Shown: piece after piece, positions 42,273 to 55,800 of the stretch
Layout of the letters: each line of letters opens with the position of its first letter
Position numbering within the stretch: position 1 is the stretch's first letter
NCBI GenBank assembly: GCA_907165275.2
Contig: OU015661.1
Location: forward strand, 3,851,501 to 3,915,500
DNA: 64,000 bases
From: Zygaena filipendulae
Lineage: Eukaryota; Arthropoda; Insecta; Lepidoptera; Zygaenidae
Reading direction: 5' to 3'
Notes under the pieces: model-generated
The model's database searches: none
What the model was told of the DNA's origin: nothing
What the model saw: only the letters and a program-made list of their open reading frames with translations
Program-made: the position numbers and the translations under genes

Positions 42273-42474
42273 AACGGAATAATATGGCCGACCGAGGGAC
42301 TTTTTTTTATGTATGTAATATACAACATGTTAATGAATTAACTGAATACCTGATACACCCCATTTAAAAAAATAAACAATAATATGATTAAAACATATTT
42401 TGTGTCGAAAATATTAATACTTTAAAAGTTATTCAACATTTGTTTGGAGGTGACCTATCTACGAAATTCCAAGG

Positions 42475-42503
42475 GAACCGGTAGGTGCGGGACCTACCGG
42501 TTC
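42475..42503. repeat. Perfect 12-bp stem hairpin between the genes
   Basis: GAACCGGTAGGT, loop GCGGG, ACCTACCGGTTC. Followed by a short T run. Upstream of Slmap. Confidence 0.85.
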
Positions 42504-43040
42504 GAATTTTTTCGCTACAGGCGGCGTACGCGCCAAATATTGTATTATAAATAATTTAGATATGGGCTAGTAAAAAGGAAAATATATAACCTATTAACAT
42601 AGTGCAGTCGATTCGCTAGTTGATTCTGAGCAAACTACTTTCTAGTTTTCAGTTAATTCATTAACACGTTGTATATATTCCTCGGGTAAACTATTGAGTA
42701 GGTATGAAAATCGTTTTTTTAATGTTCTATCTCCATAGTAATTTTGAACCATGGGTATTTCAAATTTACCTTTGGACATTGACCTTGTGCCAGTTTTATG
42801 ATGCACCAAATTAGTGAAACGATCCTGTTTACTATGATTACTACAAGTAAGAGAATTTATGTTTCAGGCTAGCCGGTAAAATTTTACATATTTTATATAG
42901 TTTAGAGTTTGGCGGAATTTTTAGCAGAAAGGACGTCAGTTTTATTGTTTTGTTTTGCAAATTAGTTTATCGTGATTCGTGATTAATATCGTGTGAAAAT
43001 GGTGGATTCTGCAAGTGATCCATTAGTGAATTCAACTTTG

Positions 43041-43190
43041 AAGATTTGTTGCTAAAAGTTCCGGTAAAGCATCGAAATGCATCTCACCAATGCATTTCAA
43101 TGTAAATACATCAGAAGAAGAAATATACACTGAATTGGCTATATATATAAAGTTTCCTTCTGCCTTCCCCGAAAGGGGTAAACTTCACTA
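43041..43190 (-). repeat. Dispersed repeat Z, copy 3
   Basis: AAAGTTCCGGTAAAGCATCG, AAATGCATCTCACCAATGCA, GAAAGGGGTAAACTTCACTA. Opposite to copy 2, so the two form an inverted pair 1.1 kb apart just upstream of Slmap. Confidence 0.65.
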
Positions 43191-43199
43191 AAAAAAAGA

Positions 43200-43660
43200 T
43201 CATTTCTCAGCTTCATTTTTTCGTAATTTTTAAAAGGCAACACTGTCATCCACCCAACAAAACAAATGTCCGATCGTGCGCCCATTTCATTTTGTAAGTT
43301 CCTTGAACGGTGAAAAAGAAGGTAATATTTTCATAAACAATTAAACGATAGGTAATGCTTCATTTATATCTTTCTCTCCGTCAAACTTAGTATATAGAAA
43401 AAATATTAAATACAGCCAAAATCGACGTAAGACCCAAATTTCATAATCAAAAGAATTCGATCGAAAGGAATTTACCTTTAGCTTAAAAAGTGTTTGTGTG
43501 AATATTTCGAGGTGTGATTATTTCATGCCTAAATAAAGCCTTCGAACGGGCTCTATTGGAAGTGAAAAGTATTTCACCTCGTAACATGTGAATCGAAACT
43601 GTTTTGGATGTCACTTAATATACGAAGCCCGGATGCTAAGTTTGTGGAGCTCTCTGTGCG
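43200..43660 (+). promoter_or_regulatory. Likely Slmap 5' UTR and promoter region
   Basis: Repeat-free sequence between a dispersed repeat (ending about 43190) and the ATG. A donor-like GTAATA follows AAGAAG near 43322 and could end a noncoding first exon. No clear TATA box. The start site cannot be fixed from sequence. Confidence 0.35.
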
Positions 43661-43852
43661 ATGGTGATAGCAAAGAGCAAGAAGATTAAACCGCAAATGA
43701 ACAACACAATAAAGAATATGGATTACAACTATACGCGAGGTCCAGAACCTCCTAATAATCATGATGGTGGAGTTCCAAGGGCTATCTTTATTCCACATTC
43801 AAATTCTTTGCCATTTGAGGACAGGCGAGTAACTCTGGAGCAGCCAGTCAAG
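43661..43852 (+). CDS. Slmap: Slmap exon 1 (start codon, FHA strand 1)
   Basis: 192 nt, 64 codons. The ATG at 43661 is the first after an in-frame TAA about 24 bases upstream. The lysine-rich leader ([12 protein letters not shown]) and asparagine/proline stretch precede the conserved [20 protein letters not shown] and EQPVK, which match the FHA entry of SLMAP. The donor after AAG is GTAATT. A second in-frame Met13 is possible. Confidence 0.86.
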
Positions 43853-46800
43853 GTAATTTTTAGTCTCTATTATTTGTGTGACTATTACTAAATATTAGTC
43901 ATATGCAATGACATTTTATTTATTTATTTATTTACTAGCCTGTATTCAGAAAAACATAATTTCTTAAAAATATTTTGAGTAGGTACAGTAACAAGTTAGC
44001 TCCCTTTTTTATTTTCTGTGTGCCTAATGGCAAAGGCCTCCCCCATCAGTCTCCATTTGCTTGTGTTCACCACGTCCCTGTGCCAGGTTCTTCTTGCCTC
44101 TACTACCATGTCTTCCTCTTATTCTTTTTCTGATCCTTGGACATTATAAGTACCTACTTAATTATCATGGGTAGTATAAATTGCTGTGATAAACTTATTT
44201 CAAATGTCTGTTTGTGTTCATCTTACATAGTTCACATAGGTATTGGTCTTAATGTGACTAATTAATTTTGTAAGTAAATATTAAAAAAATTAATTCATTA
44301 TTTTTCAAGGTAGAAAAACTATGGACAATGAATGTCAAAAATTTAAGGGCATAGACTCTTGATCTTTGCCTATCTTACTACATTTTTAGAGGAAATTTTT
44401 GAGGATTTTTTTTATATTGAATTGAATTGAAAAACTTTATTTGACACATCACACAACACATGGAGAATTAGAGCTCTCTCTCTCCCTCTCTCTCTCCCTC
44501 TCTATCTCTCTCTCTTTTAATTTTTATTGCTGTCTGTCTTTGACATTCAGCAATATTTTTATATCTCCATTGGCAGCTTATCCAAGTATGCAAGGACTGA
44601 GACCAGTGTCTCATCCCATTTTTTTCCTAATTTTTAATAAGGTGTTTGGGTACTTTCCTTTTGAGTCTTTCAAATGTAAATTTGTTTTCCATAAGGCCCA
44701 CTGCCATTTAATTTGGATGCAAACTTAATCTCTTTTTGTATTTTGAGGCACTATCCTTTATTTCTTCTCTCACTGTTTATATCTTTAGATCATGGTGTAA
44801 TCTTTCATTTGTGACATACCATGGTCCATTCATTAATAATCGAAGAGTTTTTGATTGGAACCTTCGTAAAATTTCTATGTTAGTTGGCAGTTGTTCCTAC
44901 AGTTGTATACTAAAGCTCCAGACTGGTTTTAAGACATTCTTATGTAGTAGCAGGCTTTCCAGTGACATTTGAGACTTTCACCCTATGAACCAGTACAAGT
45001 TACGAAGTTTTTGTCCAAGGGCATTGCGTTTTGAAAATGTGTGCTTTCTCCATGTTAATCTTTGGTCTCAGTATATGCCAAGGCCCAAGATATCTTGCTT
45101 CATCTGCCTGAGGCACTTGCATACCATTTAGCATCACTGGTGGGCATGTAGTCTGTCTAGAGATGAATCTAACTTGGTTTCATTGGCTTTGATCCTCCAG
45201 TCTTCAATCCATTTTAATCTTTCATTCAGACTTTTCTGTAGTTTAGCACAGGCAATGTTTGGACATGCATCCACAGCAACTAAATAGATGAGTGTGGACC
45301 AGTTCATTCTTGTTTAAGCTTACAAGACCCATTTCCTGATTTGAAGACCCGATTGGCGCAATGGTCACCATGCCTGCCCGCTAATCAAGAGGTTCCGGGT
45401 TCAATTCCAGTGGGGGTGGACTTTGTGTGATGAACACAAGGTTCCATTTTCCAGTCTGGGTGTATATATATATATATATATATAGTATAATATATATGTA
45501 ATAATATGTGTAGTATATACTACGTTTGCTTGGTTTCCACGACACAAGCTTATAGCTTAGTGTGGGATCAAGTAGATCTGTATGTTGTGAAATGGATTAT
45601 TATTATTATTATTTACTTGAGAGTATAAAACCAACTTGGGACTGATAGGTGGGACTGATATGGTACAAGAGCTCTATGTAGACATTAACTCTCTGTCTGT
45701 CGTAATGTCTCAGCAAGTGTGTACTGTGTACAACTGGCATTATTACTATGACATTCCTACTCGGAAATTGCAACTTGTTTGGTAAAATATAATCCATAAT
45801 ATGTATGAGATTTGTTGTTTTTGTGGACAAAACTCATAGTTAGACTACTTTTACTAGATTGAATAAAACTTGATATTAACTTGTGTTCTTATATTTAAAG
45901 CCTATTTAAAGATACATTTTAAATATCAAGAAAGTGAAACCATAGTTAAAGACTATTGTGATAGTGAAGTTATGAGATATTTATTAGTCAATAGCTATCT
46001 TAAAACTTGTGTGATAAGAGTTTATCTTTTTCTATCATGAAACTAGTTATCTCATCATCAGAGGCCTCACCTCTTGCCTCTTTTTTATCTTTGATGTAGA
46101 TTTTTTTTTCAAGTTATATTTTATATTTACCCTAAAAGATATATTACAAGACATAATATACACTGGTGATCAAATAAACCGGGCCAAATCCCTACTAATA
46201 TTTTAAAAATAAATGTGAAAGTAACTCTGTCTGGCTGTCTGTCACGCTTTCACGCCTTAAAAGCTTAACCGATCATCATGAAATTTTGTCAGAGGTACAG
46301 AGAAGGACATAGGGTACTTTTTATCCCGGAGTTCCCGCGGGAACTTCGAAATTAACGCGGGAACTCCGAAATTAACGCTGGTGTAATCCTATATCCTGGT
46401 GTAATTTTTAAGAAATTTTGTGATGCCAAATAAAGTTATGTCTATTAAATTTGGCATACACATGGTCAGGGGATACAGAAAAGGACATAGGGTTGGGCCC
46501 CGGAATTCCTGCGGGATCTCAGAAATTTCCGCGGGTGAAACCGCGGGTACAGCTAGTACACAATAAACCGGATCAAATGGACGCAGATAAGCAATAACAT
46601 GTTAACACACAAAATTAAGTTACCCATTCAGAATGATTTATTGAGAGTTAGGGAACGTTTTTTAATTATAGGTTTACCTTATTACATTGTTTAAGTATGT
46701 AACTAAATGTTGAACATAAAAAATGTTGACAGAAAATGGCGCTATAATTTTAAAACACGATTTACTCAAAATTTCTCCAGTGTGGGTTAACCCACTATTG

Positions 46801-49800
46801 CTTATCTATGTCCACCTATGGAAGTGAAAACTGGCCATTACGGTGACACCCTCAGTAGGACTTTGCGACCCTCAGTTTGAAAAACACTGGTCTAGGTGTA
46901 TAAAGACATAATTATTAGTCAATCTTCCACAGTTTCACTCGTTAATTTCTACTTTCCAGGATAAAAAGTACTCTGTGTTGTTTAAAAGCACTGTAACTTC
47001 CTATAAGTGAAAAATTGTTTAAATCTGTTATGTAGTTTTTGAGTTTATCTATTAAAAATAAAAATAAATGAATTCTATATCATTAGTATAGATTTAATAA
47101 CATCAATTTGTTATAAGTCCAGGTTTTTTAATATATCAATTAAGTCGACTTATAAAATATTATTAATAAAATTATATTATGTGTTTGAGACGTAAAAACA
47201 TAGAACGCGTGTTTTCTTATCTAGAAATATATTATGTGAAAATACCAGTTTGTAGTATTTTTAGTATTCAGTAAATAATGTAGATACTTCTGATTTACTC
47301 ATAAATTACGATAAATTGAGATCAGTCAGTGGTCTTCCTGTCTCGAGTGCTCTGTAGTGTTGGTGCCTGGTGCATTAGTTTAATGCTTAGTATGCAACTC
47401 AGGCATTGGTTTGTCCGCTTGTCTTTGTGCGTGTGTCACTGACTGACTCATTCGTGACCCGAGGTGACTGAGACGGCCGAAGCAGAGTACAATTTGTGCA
47501 TCGCCAATTAAATTTAATGAGATTAAATAGTATTGTTTCTAACCGACGTGACACGACACAAGCGTCGCGTCGCGTCGCTGTCGAACGAATCGTAATGGAA
47601 GTTGATTTCTTACAATTTATAGCACTTACAAGTTACAATATTATCTATGAGTTGTTACGAGTACCTACTTACGACGTAGCATCTATGTACGATCAGAAAA
47701 TTGGATAAGTATACACAGGTCCGGTTATACATGACGCATGTAGCACAGCACAGTTGCGGTTTGAAAGGTTTATCTAAACTTAGTTCTTTCACACGACGCG
47801 TCGCATCGTATCAGGACAGATTGTGATATGTCAGTTTTTACCGAGCGGCCGAAATCGACCAAGCAATGTAGACTTCAGGGTGGTAAAGTCTACTACTCTA
47901 CTATATAGGTGTTAGCGACATTCTGTATAGTAAATTATAAAAGTGTGCAAAAGCGTACTTAATGCTAAGTAGCTATTTCTTTCAGTCAACCTTTGACGTT
48001 GTGGATAAGATTATTATTTGGGTAGTTCAAGAAGGTATTCTAACTACATTTATCACTACATATAAAACAAAGTCCTCCGCTGCACCTGTCTGTCCGTTCG
48101 CGATAAACTATAAACTACTAAACGGATGTTCATGCGGTTTTCACCAATAGAGTGATTAATGAGAAAGGTTTAGCTACGTATATAAATTGTCAAGGTTTTG
48201 TGTAAGCCTACTTTGTCAGGATACTTGTAATATCTTTGGGGGCAATCTTTATATATAAATGGCAAACCTGACCGACTCATCTATCAATCTATCAACGCAC
48301 AGCCGAAACTACTGAACGGATTTCGCTGAAATTTGGCATACAGATAGTTGTAATGACGTAGGCATCCGCTAAGAAAAGATTTTTGAAAATTCGTTCCCTA
48401 AGGGGGTGAAAAGGAGGGTAAAATTTTGTAGGGAAGTCCGTCATTTTTAGAGCTAGAAGCCTGAAACTTTGTTTTTAGGTTACCGATTTGAAAATTCAAC
48501 CCCTACTACGTTACGCTACGATAATAACCGAACTCCACACGGACGAAGTCGCGAGTAAAAGCTAGTTACATTATATGCATTAAAGTCATTGGTTAAGTTT
48601 ATGAAAAAAGGACATAGGTACTTTATCCCGGAATTCCCGCGGTAACTCCGATGAATTATTTATTTAAAATTTTATTTTATAATAAAAAAAGTGCTTAAAA
48701 TACCTAAAATATTCAATAAATACGAATTTATGATAATACATTGTACATTCATTTACTGTTTTATGATACAATAAAGTGTAAAGAGTAAAGACATACGATA
48801 AACGACTGACCGCGGTTTCACCCGCGGGGGTCAGCTAGTAAGTCAGTTCAGAGTTCCCGCGGGAATTCCGCGATAAAATATAGATATAAACCTTCCTCAT
48901 GCATCTATCTATTGATGAAAACCGCATGAAAATCCGTTGTGTAGTTTTAAAGATCTAAGCATACATAGGGATAGATAGCGAGAATAGTCGACCTTTATGT
49001 AAGTCTGCAAAACTAGGGGAAAATTATTGTTTTCAGTGTTTTCTGTCAGTCGATCCGGTAACTTTCTTACTCATTGGCCACAGTGTATCAGTGTCCCTTT
49101 TAACTTTTTTGCTGACTGTATGAACTACTATTATTATTGTTATCCACGTGCAGCCATGATGTTATAAGTTAAAGGTAGGTATCATTGACGTGCAGTGATT
49201 ATACGAAAGCGTATGCATAAATTAAATAAAAACATCGGGTTTTATGTCCTTGTAGATTACCTATTGCTTGTTTCGTAAGCGACACATGGGTCACATGGTA
49301 AAAAATTACATAGTGAATATTATGTAACTTAATATTATGACATCTCTAAAATCAGACGTGAGAAAGGAACAATCCTACTAATATTATAAACGTGAAAGAT
49401 GGATGGATGGATGGATGGATGGATGGATGGATGGATGTTTGTTACTCTTTCACGCAAAAACTACTGGAGCTTGTAGGTCCCGGAATTCCCGTGGGAACTC
49501 TGAAATTAACACAACGGGGCGGGGCACTACTAGTGATAATTTAAATATTAAAATTGGAGAAGAACGAGTTTTAAAATAACATCATTTTCCGATCGTGCCT
49601 CGCTGTGTCACTACATATAAAATATCATAAACTTAAATTTTTAACATTGTATTTACTATAAAGCTCTAGAGTTTGTTTGTTTGGTTAGACGTGCTAATCT
49701 TCTGTGTTGGATAGTCAACTTACCGATGAAGGCTATAGGCTATTCACCGTGAAACCGCGGACCACGGCTAGTTTGAGATATAGATAAGAGAAGCGATGAA

Positions 49801-52800
49801 TAAAACTAGCTTGATAATAGAATCATAATTATCTATACGAAGTAGTATAATTATACATAATATATATTGTGATTTTATGTTATTTTTATGTTTATCTAAG
49901 AACCACTACTGTGAAGGTCAGACTAAGTTGAAATCTGATCCGTCTATACGATGAATGTGGATTAAAAAAATTGCTCAATCAGTTCCTGCATCGTCGCGTT
50001 TCCACACCCTGTCAAACAGAGAAGATTTTCTCCGCGTCTTAGTCCCGTATTAATAAACACTACTCAAACTTGATTATTCTTCTTAATTTTCCAGACCGAT
50101 AAGCGTAATATAATATCTAAGATGTAGCTCGCTATTTTTAGTAGCCATTATAAATGGGAACATTAATATCTTCTTTGCTTTATACTTTATGAACGTGCAC
50201 TAAGTGCAAATTGGTTACAGATCGGTCGAAATGTTTACCGTGCTACGCCGAATCCGACGAATACAATATTCGAATGCCGCGTCCTGTCGCGGCACCACGC
50301 TACGCTCTATTATGACAAAGGACACTTTTATCTAGTGGTAAGTACCTAATTTTACTTGTTTCGTTGTTAAGTTGTAACAAGACATGACTTTTTTCTTCGT
50401 TGTTCTGAGATAAACAAAGTTTTAACAAAAAAAAATAAAACCGACTTCCATAAACACAAAACTAAAAAGCTAAAAATAACAAAATACCGATTTAATCCAA
50501 AAGACAATAATTCACGTAATATAATTGGTTAGTGCTACCACATCCATGCATAACCTCCTCCTTTTTGGAAGTCGGTTAAAAAAGACAATATTTAAGAGCC
50601 CGGCAGATGTCTTTGAGCTGACAGACTTTTGTCATAAAAGAAATAAAAAACAATATCTTGGCGTTGTTTTTTTTTTCAACCCGATTGTGGGTATGTCGCG
50701 TTTCGTTCGTATAGTAATTGTACCATCTTTCTTTTAAGTGGCGAAAAAAATACGAGCAATCTACCTAGGTGGTTAATTTTACCGTCTGTGAACACTACCT
50801 ACATAATTAGGATACCTACTTTTATTCCAAAGTGCCAAATTATTAATTAAGTTTATTCTTAATCATGAAAATGATCAACAATTTCCTTGTAAGTTACTTA
50901 AAAAATCCCAATCTCCGTCGGCATTGAACAGATAAAAGTAACGTAGGTAGGTACGTTCGTGACGAAAGTGTTGACAATGGCAGCTATTGTTTTAAGCGGT
51001 GTCGCGAGACGCGACTCGTCATAGTTACTCGTATAGACTCGGGCGGACGAGCGGCCGTGTCGTGTGTGCACGTGGAATTCCTCTAGGAGGGACCTTAGGA
51101 CAATGTTACTAATTATACTGCTTTAGAGATAGTTTATACTTACTAAATCCTTTGCCCTTGGATTCAACGGATATCACTAGTACTGTGTACAGTTCATGGG
51201 CTTGATTGTTCGTGCAGCGTGTGATGGAAAATTACAATTATCTAGCTGGTCCTTCCGGGCCGCGGTCACCCGCGTCAATTTCGAGATTCCCGCAGGAATT
51301 TTTTATTTTATTTTACTTTATTCGGAAAAGAAACTGCTACAAAAATAATTATTATGAACATTTATTAGTGTCAAACAAAACAGCTGATTATTGATCGGAT
51401 GAAAATACCTTCTCCTATTCCAAGACCTAAGTTTTTCGTAACTGTACACCAAATAGCTGATCCTTTCCTAATTTCAGTATTCTCGTAGGAACCCTTTGCC
51501 CATCTATCCATCTGATCCATCCATGCTACACCCTACATGAAACTTAGGTACATACAGAAACTTACACTCACCTCTTTGATACATCACCGTTGCCGTTGGT
51601 CTAGTTCTAGTTGGACTGATATGTCAGGTGTCGCGGGCTCGATCCCTGCATCGGCGTAGCCATTTATGTGACGAACATTAATGGTGTTTACTTTTAGTCT
51701 GTGTGTTGATGCCATGTTAAATTATTTTTTTAACATTTCTTATTTGGACGTAGATAAGCAATAACATGTTAACCCACAAAATGAAGTTATTGATTCAGAA
51801 CGATTTATTGAGAGTTAGAGAACGTTTTTTAATTATGTGTTTACCTTTTAAATATGTAACTGAATATTGAACATCAAAAATTTTACACAAAATGGCGTTA
51901 TAATTTTAAAACTTTAATTTACTCAAAATTTCTCCAGTGTTGGTTAACACACTATTGCTTATCTATGTCCATTTTATCTTTTCTTCTCTATAATTTGTAT
52001 TTCCGTTATTGTGTAGCATAGACAGCAATATCTACTTTACTATCTAATCTGTCGATAGTAACATCTGCACGCAGCATGATTTACTATACCGCTCCTTGGA
52101 GTGAAAGATGTTTTGTTTCGGTTTTTATGTAACCTTCAGCGCAGTGTGAAAACTTCGTTAGCGCGATTCAGGACTTCCATATAGCCAGTACTCGTCGCTT
52201 CGTTGTAGTTCGTGACTTGTGGCGTAAGGGTCGCCACAGTACTCCCTCCCAAGACCGGAGGTCCGATAGCAGTTTACTCGATTGTCACTTTGAATATCCC
52301 AGTGAGTCGGGAGTGTATTTCTTGCTCCGTGATCTGCAGTAAGTTGAGACCGTGCTGAGCCGTGCTCGTTTTCTGCGATAAGTCAAGACTGTCTGTCTTG
52401 AGCCATGCCGACGTTGATGGGGAGTTCCATGGTGATGAAGGCTGCTTTCAATCACGTCGGGGTCACCACTGTGTAGTTCTAAGTGTTTGAGGAAAAAATA
52501 GATATCGAATAAGAATAATAAAGTATAATCTAATCACAATGCTCACTTTAGCTCACTCAAATAAGTCAAATAATTTAACATGGCATCAGGCCCTACAATA
52601 AGTATGTAAAATATTATTATTACTAACTGTGCCCCGCGGTTTCACCTGCGTGAGTTTAGGAATTCTCGCAGGAACTTCAAAGTAAAGTAGGTATTGTCCA
52701 TAAAATAAAAATTAAAAAAAACCGGAGAGGGCTACCCTTATCACTTAGGGGAATAAAAATAGCCCACGGGCTTACGACTTATTCTCAGTCCTACCTAATA

Positions 52801-55800
52801 TGTACAAAACTTTTTATAAAAATCGGTCAAGGCGTTTCGGAGGAGTTCGCTAACAAACACTGTGACACGAGATTTTTATACATTGGACTAGCTGTGAGTG
52901 AGTTTCGGAATTCCCGCAGGAACTTTTTTTTTCTAAAATAAAAGTAGCCTTAGTTACTTTTTATAACATCAGCTATCTGCCCCTGAAAGTCTCGTTAAAA
53001 TCGGTTCAGCCGCTCATGCGTGATTGCGTTATGCGTAACATACCTAAATTCAATTTCAAATATATTCACACAGACACTAACTGTAATTGTAAGTTGTATA
53101 ATCGGTCAGACTCAAGTTTCAAATGCTTCTCATAATTATGAATCTTCCCAAAAACGTTTTCTCCGGCTGAGGCTGGGGTAAGAGTGAAGAAAGATTTTTC
53201 GTTTTATTCCTAACCTAACCTTTCTCCATGTTAATTTATTTTTTAACCTTATGCACATTATGGTACAAAAGGCGGATTTAATGCTACAGTGGCATTCTCT
53301 GCCAGTCAACCTTCAGATAGTACAGAGAGCTCACTTGGTGGTGCATTTACGGGATAATCCTGTTGGTATTAAACTTTGAGTAATTATGACATTGATATCA
53401 TTAACCAGATCTCTCTCATGACTATAAACAACATGATCATTATGAAATACCCGTGAACTGGTTTTAGTATAATACTTAATATGTGTAATACGTCGATTCT
53501 AGTTGGTCGACGCCTACATAATTTCTATTAAGTACGCGCCTACTTAGTTGTACTAAGTAGTTATGAACGATGACTATTCGGTTGTCTATATGCTAATTAC
53601 TTTAAAATAATCGCGCCAAAGTTATATCAATCTGCTTTTTGGAAAACATCCAACAATTTTGTAACAGTTACGGGTTTTGCCTTTGTTTATTTTTAAGAGC
53701 TTCTTCGTTTATGTATCAAGTGAAACATCTTTTTTATGAGTAAAGTTATAATTATAGATTCGTCAGTAAAGTTTCCACTATTAAATGTTACTGATAAGTT
53801 GAATATAAGTACCTTATTACATGTATTGTGTGGTAGATATTTACAAATAATTCCATTGTAATGTGTATATTGTACATGTGTATATTGCCTTCGACGGCTT
53901 CGACCCCCTTGTACCTCAAGCACCGCTTTGAATTTTTCGGTGATTACCCTTCACTGTCTTTGAGGTCATGACGAACCTCACGCAACCAAAATTCCTCAGC
54001 ATAGTAGTTCGTTTCATGACAAATCTTTTTCTGTTCCTATGGGTGCGAAAAAGACTCGGTTGCACACGCAGCGGTCATACAAAATGTATTGCATGTAGGT
54101 AATTCAAACCACTATTTAATCACGAAGTTTTATGTCATGCTGATAATATTATTATTAATGTCTAATAATTATTATAATGATTGTTGACTCTGGGTGGTTA
54201 GTACGCATCATAGGGATACCCCTATTATGTGGTATAATATTATGTTTACAGCAAAAAAGTACCTATACAATACAAGCTCTGCTTAATGCGCTGTGGCCGC
54301 TGTGTGATAATGTTTAAGCATTGTTATTATTATAACTTTGCAGTAGGTAGATAATTTCGTTATAATATTTTATCACTGTTGGCCGCGACTCCGTTCGCGT
54401 GCTGTTTAAAAGTTTGCAGCCATAGTAGTTTACACATAAGATTTAAAATAGTTGTCATGTAGTTTAACTTTCTTTATTTCATTGTCGTTGGTTTCGAAAA
54501 GACGTGTTAATATGACTGTATAAAGTTTAAAATGTCAATTCCTAAGTGTGGCTGCGACAGCCACACCAGCCACGGGCAACTATTATTTAATTGAATGAAA
54601 ATATTAACGCTTGCTTTTCATAATTGGACGCAGATAAGCAATAACATGTTAACCCACAATATTAAGTTATTTATTCAAAATGCTTTATTGAGAGTTATAG
54701 AGCGTTTTTTAATTATGTGTTTACCTTATTACATTGTTTAAATACCAGAAAACATTTAAACATAAAAAATGCTGAAACAAAATGACGATATGAATTTAAA
54801 ACACGATTTATTCAAAATTTCTCCAATGTGGGTTAACACACTATTGCTTATCTATGTCCAATTGATTCATAATGAATGACCGCTAAAGATTTCCGATTGC
54901 GATACACGTACTTTGGTTATTGTGTATTATTTATTACTTGTAGCTTAGTGTGGGATCAAGTAGATCTGTGTGTTGTGAAGTGGATTATTATTATTATTAT
55001 TATTATTATTGTTGTTGCCACTGCGGAGCGGCGCGGCGCGAGCCTGTTTACAAACAGCCTCAGTCAGTCAGCTAGGGTTGTCAACTTTAGTGAACGGAGT
55101 TTCGGAAATTGCTGTCGCAAATAGCTGGATGTGGCTTGAAAAAGTGGGACCCAGCTTTCAAAGGAAAGAGTTATATAGTTAGAAATCAGATTTAGATTTC
55201 ACGTTTGAATAACTTTTACTTGGAAATCAATTAATCAAATTTTCTGTATTGTTACCATGATAATAAGAATACATAGAGAAGTAACTAAAGTAGGCAACAA
55301 AGGGCGGCCTTATTGCTAAAAAGCAATTTCCAGGCAATCGTAACTATAGGTTATTAAGAATAAAAGTTACCATAGAGTGGGTGGTATAATTACTATTTAT
55401 ACACAGAAAAACATTATTAATTATAATAAGAAACAAACAAATAAATAAATAAGTGAAGTAATACTCTAAAATAAATACAAAACAGTATGCTCATCAAAAG
55501 TTGAAACAGTTTTAAAACAAAAAAAAAATTCTTTGTTGTAATTAATTATATGGAGTGAGTCACTTTAGCTTATACCATGCTTATACTAAAAAATAATAAC
55601 CGACGACGCTTGTTTTCTATCATACTTTAGCAAGAAGCAAGCAAAAATTTAACCTACATAAAACGAGACAATTGGCGCCCTGCACGCATCTTCCGCGGGT
55701 TGCATAGCCTTCAAGGCTCCACAAACGGAACGTCACAGCTCTCGCCCGACGGTCGGCAACCCTCACTGTAGCGATTGTTTGTTTTTTGTTCGCAGGACAA

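Noticed and set aside
42475..42515. Hairpin plus T run considered as a bacterial-type terminator
   Set aside because: The window is eukaryotic, so this mechanism does not apply.
45345..45420. tRNA-like head considered as a genuine tRNA gene
   Set aside because: It has A and B boxes but no complete cloverleaf, and it is followed by the SINE body and (ATT)n tail shared with other copies.
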